Below, in pieces: positions 5,389 to 7,858 of a stretch of 7,858 nucleotides of DNA (positions are counted from its first letter, which is position 1; each line of letters opens with the position of its first letter). The notes under the pieces are model-generated. The model had not been told where the DNA came from. It saw only the letters and a program-made list of their open reading frames with translations, and did not search any database. The position numbers and the translations under genes are program-made. The DNA is taken from assembly GCA_038210245.1 (NCBI GenBank), contig JBBQWW010000118.1, positions 1 to 7,858 of the forward strand, written 5' to 3'. Source of the DNA: Bog-756 sp038210245 (GTDB lineage: Bacteria > Actinomycetota > Acidimicrobiia > Acidimicrobiales > RAAP-2).

Positions 5389-6630
5389 ATGCGAATTGCC
5401 GTATTAGGGGGCGATGGGTTCTGCGGCTGGCCCACGGCTCTGCATTTGTCGATGATGGGGCACGACGTCACGATCATCGACAATCTGAGCCGTCGACGCA
5501 TTGACGAGGAGCTTGGGGTGGAGTCGCTCACCCCAATCCGCTCGACCGACGAAAGAATTGCCACGTGGAACAAACTGACCGATCGGTCCGTGGATTTCGT
5601 CCCCTTGGACTTGGCCCAAGACTATGGCCTGCTCGTCGAGTACCTGGGCGAACGCCAACCCGACGCCGTCGTGCACTTCGCCGAGCAGCGGGCCGCGCCC
5701 TATTCGATGCGGAACAGTCGGACCAAGCGTTACACGGTGGACAACAATGTCACCGGCACGCACAACCTACTCTGCGCCATCGTTGAGTCGGGCCTCGATA
5801 TCGCTGTCGTCCATCTCGGCACCATGGGGGTCTACGGCTACGGCTGGTCGGACAACTCCCCTATCCCTGAGGGCTACCTCTCCGTGCGGGTGCCGACGCC
5901 CTCGGGCGACCTCGAGCGGGAGATCCTCCATCCGGCAAATCCCGGATCGATCTATCACATGACCAAGACGCTCGATCACATGATGTTCGCCTTTTACGCC
6001 AAGAACGACGGACTGCGGATCACTGACCTGCACCAAGGCATCGTCTGGGGGACCCAGACCGCCGAGACCGCTCTCGACGACCGTCTGATCAACCGGTTCG
6101 ACTACGACGGCGATTATGGGACGGTGCTCAACCGGTTCATCATGCAGGCTGCATTGGGACACCCACTGACCGTTCACGGCACGGGAGGCCAGACACGGGC
6201 GTTCATCCACATTCGCGACACGGTGCGATGTGTCGAGATCGCCCTGCTGCACCCACCCGACCGGGGTGGCCGGCCGGCAGTGTTCAATCAGGTGACGGAG
6301 ACGTACCGAGTTCGAGAGCTGGCCGAGTTGGTGTCAGGCATCACCGGTTCCGAGATCGCCTACCTCCCCAATCCCCGCAAGGAGGCTCCCGAGAATGAAC
6401 TGTCGGTGACCAACGACAAGTTCCTGGAGCTCGGACTCCAGCCGACAACCCTCTCGGAGGGTCTCGTCGAGGAGACTCTGGGCATCGGTCAGAAGTACGC
6501 ATCACGTGCCGACCCAACCAAAATCATGGCTCGGTCCGTCTGGGCGGCCGGTATGGAGACGTCACCCGATCTCATGGAAGACCAGCCTCCAATCCCAAAC
6601 GGGCAGGAAGGGGAGCTGGCGGATCAGTGA
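5389..6630 (+). CDS. sqdB: UDP-sulfoquinovose synthase (SqdB/SQD1 family)
   Basis: A 413-residue extended short-chain dehydrogenase/reductase. Its family joins sulfite to UDP-glucose through an NAD+-bound 4-keto intermediate to make UDP-sulfoquinovose, the head-group donor for sulfolipid and, in some archaea (Agl3), for surface N-glycans. It resembles plant SQD1 closely by eye: the NAD+ motif GGDGFCGW (7-14), DNLSRR (31-36), ESLTPI (45-50), HFAEQRAAPYSM (96-107), LGTMGVYG (143-150), YHMTK (189-193), FDYDGDYGTVLNRF (237-250), GHPLTVHGTGGQTR (257-270) and IRDTVRCVEIA (275-285). The catalytic Thr145, Tyr189 and Lys193 are present, as is the EQRxAPYS segment that sets this group apart from ordinary GalE-type epimerases. 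About 25 acidic, Pro-rich residues at the C-terminus extend beyond the usual end. The ATG has a good ribosome site 4 bases upstream. The next gene starts 4 bases after the stop, so they form an operon. A less specific NAD-sugar epimerase is the only serious alternative. Confidence 0.9.
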   Translation: MRIAVLGGDGFCGWPTALHLSMMGHDVTIIDNLSRRRIDEELGVESLTPIRSTDERIATWNKLTDRSVDFVPLDLAQDYGLLVEYLGERQPDAVVHFAEQRAAPYSMRNSRTKRYTVDNNVTGTHNLLCAIVESGLDIAVVHLGTMGVYGYGWSDNSPIPEGYLSVRVPTPSGDLEREILHPANPGSIYHMTKTLDHMMFAFYAKNDGLRITDLHQGIVWGTQTAETALDDRLINRFDYDGDYGTVLNRFIMQAALGHPLTVHGTGGQTRAFIHIRDTVRCVEIALLHPPDRGGRPAVFNQVTETYRVRELAELVSGITGSEIAYLPNPRKEAPENELSVTNDKFLELGLQPTTLSEGLVEETLGIGQKYASRADPTKIMARSVWAAGMETSPDLMEDQPPIPNGQEGELADQ

Positions 6631-6634
6631 CGGC

Positions 6635-7858
6635 ATGATCGTCCTTCTCATCATCCCCCTAACAGCATTTGGACTGCTATGGCTCATTGTTGCCACGTGC
6701 CGGGCCTCGCTCGGCATCGATCGGCTCTCGGCTCGCGGTGCGTTCGTCGTGAGCTTCGTTCTCTTCGAGATCGTTCTACTGACCATCACCGAAGTTGCCA
6801 GTATCGATAGACATCTGACCCCTGGGACGGTGGCGATTTCCTGGTGCATCGTCGTAGTCGCCTTGGCTGCCGTGGCCTGGAGATACATCGGTTCACCTGT
6901 CGCCATCGGCCGGACCGCCCGTGCAGCGGTTCGTCGATTCCGCTGGAAGCTCAAGTCTCTGGGGATCGTCGACCGAGTCGGTGTCGGCCTGCTCGTTGCC
7001 ATCTTCGGAATCCTTGCCATCGTTGGCCTTGAGTACCTCCCGAGCAACAGCGACTCGCTGGTCTACCACCTCGCCCGGGTAGAGCACTGGACTCAGAATC
7101 GAACTGTTGCGCCGTTTGCCACCCACTATCTCCCGCAGGTCGAGTTCCCACCTCTCGGTGAGTACAACTTGGCCTTGCTTCATCTTCTCGGCGGAACTGA
7201 CCGTATGTACTCCCTCGTGGCCCTGCTTTCCTTTCTCGTCTGCATCGTGGGGGCTTCAGAGTTGGCCAGACTGTTCGGGGCCCTGCCCAGAGTGCAGATC
7301 GAGGCGGCGCTCATCTGCGCCACCGTTCCAACCGGTGTGCTTCTGGCCACCAGCACGGAGAATGACACGTTCGCAGCCGCCGTGGGTATAGGCATCCTCG
7401 TCTTGCTCTTCGCCCTTCCCGCTCACGGCCATCGCATGAGAGCGGCCGCTGTCGTCGGGGCGTCGGTGGGATTGGGCTATCTCTCCAAAACCACCATCCT
7501 CGTCATGCTGGCACCTGCAGCCGTCCTCCTGGGGCTGGTCGCTCTGCGTCGTAGCCGATTGGCTGCGGACCGGAAGCGCCGCAGTCTCGGCCTTCGCCGT
7601 GTCGTTGGAGGACTCAGTGTGGCCGGAGTCTGCGCGCTAGCGGTCGTTGCTCCCTTCGCCGCACAGAACATGGCCGTCTTTGGTTCGCCGGTTGGCCCGG
7701 CAACGTCGGGTTCCGCAAGCTCGCATCTCTCGGTGGACTCCGGGGTTGCCAACCTGACCCGTTCACTGGCCAATGAGTTCGCCATCGGAAACGGGAGGTC
7801 AGGAGTCGACTATCTCCTGGGGCGCACGGTCCTCGGTTCCTTGCACACTGTGTTTGCC
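6635..7858 (+). CDS. GT-C (GT39/PMT-like) membrane glycosyltransferase, 5' part
   Basis: The frame starts at ATG 6635, 4 bases after the sqdB stop, and stays open to the right edge, giving 408 residues with the C-terminus missing. It is a polytopic membrane protein: hydrophobic segments are seen near residues 1-20, 35-55, 65-82, 115-132, 191-208, 224-240, 247-262, 270-304 (two close segments) and 325-343. After the fourth lies the block SNSDSLVYHLARVEHW (137-152), then TQNRTVAPF (153-161), FPPLGEY (171-177) and later STENDTFAA (240-248). This spacing is typical of the GT39/PMT-like glycosyltransferases, in which an acidic residue of the first large outer loop (here probably D140) is catalytic. 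Such enzymes usually take a sugar from a polyprenyl-phosphate carrier and act on the outer face of the membrane. A weak start is possible because no Shine-Dalgarno other than the end of sqdB is obvious; coupling to sqdB translation would explain that. Coupling suggests a role in a sulfoquinovose-containing glycan or lipid, but its donor and acceptor are unknown. Confidence 0.85.
   Translation, partial: MIVLLIIPLTAFGLLWLIVATCRASLGIDRLSARGAFVVSFVLFEIVLLTITEVASIDRHLTPGTVAISWCIVVVALAAVAWRYIGSPVAIGRTARAAVRRFRWKLKSLGIVDRVGVGLLVAIFGILAIVGLEYLPSNSDSLVYHLARVEHWTQNRTVAPFATHYLPQVEFPPLGEYNLALLHLLGGTDRMYSLVALLSFLVCIVGASELARLFGALPRVQIEAALICATVPTGVLLATSTENDTFAAAVGIGILVLLFALPAHGHRMRAAAVVGASVGLGYLSKTTILVMLAPAAVLLGLVALRRSRLAADRKRRSLGLRRVVGGLSVAGVCALAVVAPFAAQNMAVFGSPVGPATSGSASSHLSVDSGVANLTRSLANEFAIGNGRSGVDYLLGRTVLGSLHTVFA

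Overview
The window reads as chromosomal DNA of a high-GC actinobacterium, most likely of the Acidimicrobiia. The clues are GC-rich third codon positions, GTG starts, a Tat-exported DUF1501 protein paired with a DUF1800 protein, and a repeat protein of the GYW-ADGG-FGDA-GS type that is common in that class. The placement is an inference from gene style, not from a marker gene.

Layout from left to right. (1) 1-837 (+): 3' part of a surface-type repeat protein, a Pro/Thr-rich linker followed by six tandem repeats of about 40-55 residues. (2) 957-1601 (-): a type II toxin-antitoxin pair, Phd/YefM-like antitoxin then VapC-like PIN ribonuclease, with no bases between the antitoxin stop and the toxin start. 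(3) 1602-2177: about 575 bases without a convincing conserved gene. It holds a run of small inverted repeats (1661-1799), one weak 88-residue minus-strand ORF (1786-2052) and, just upstream of that ORF, an AT-rich promoter-like block with three copies of CGTAGC/GCTACG. (4) 2178-4908 (-): a two-gene operon, DUF1800 then Tat-signal DUF1501, separated by 7 bases, with a strong ribosome binding site and two perfect palindromes upstream. (5) 4980-5325 (-): the C-terminal remnant of an IS256-family (mutator) transposase, broken by at least three frameshifts, lying between two divergent transcription units. (6) 5389-7858 (+): a UDP-sulfoquinovose synthase (SqdB/SQD1 family) followed 4 bases later by a large GT-C-type multi-pass membrane glycosyltransferase that runs off the right edge.

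The most informative functional statement is the last one. The cell probably makes UDP-sulfoquinovose, and the gene is tightly coupled to a polytopic glycosyltransferase rather than to the soluble GT4 SqdX/SQD2 enzyme of classical sulfolipid synthesis (none is visible here). This leaves open a sulfonated surface glycan or glycolipid as the product. The DUF1800-DUF1501 pair is a recurrent but functionally uncharacterised export-associated module. The middle region and the IS remnant show that the spaces between the operons have taken up and lost DNA. No CRISPR array, rRNA or tRNA gene was recognised.
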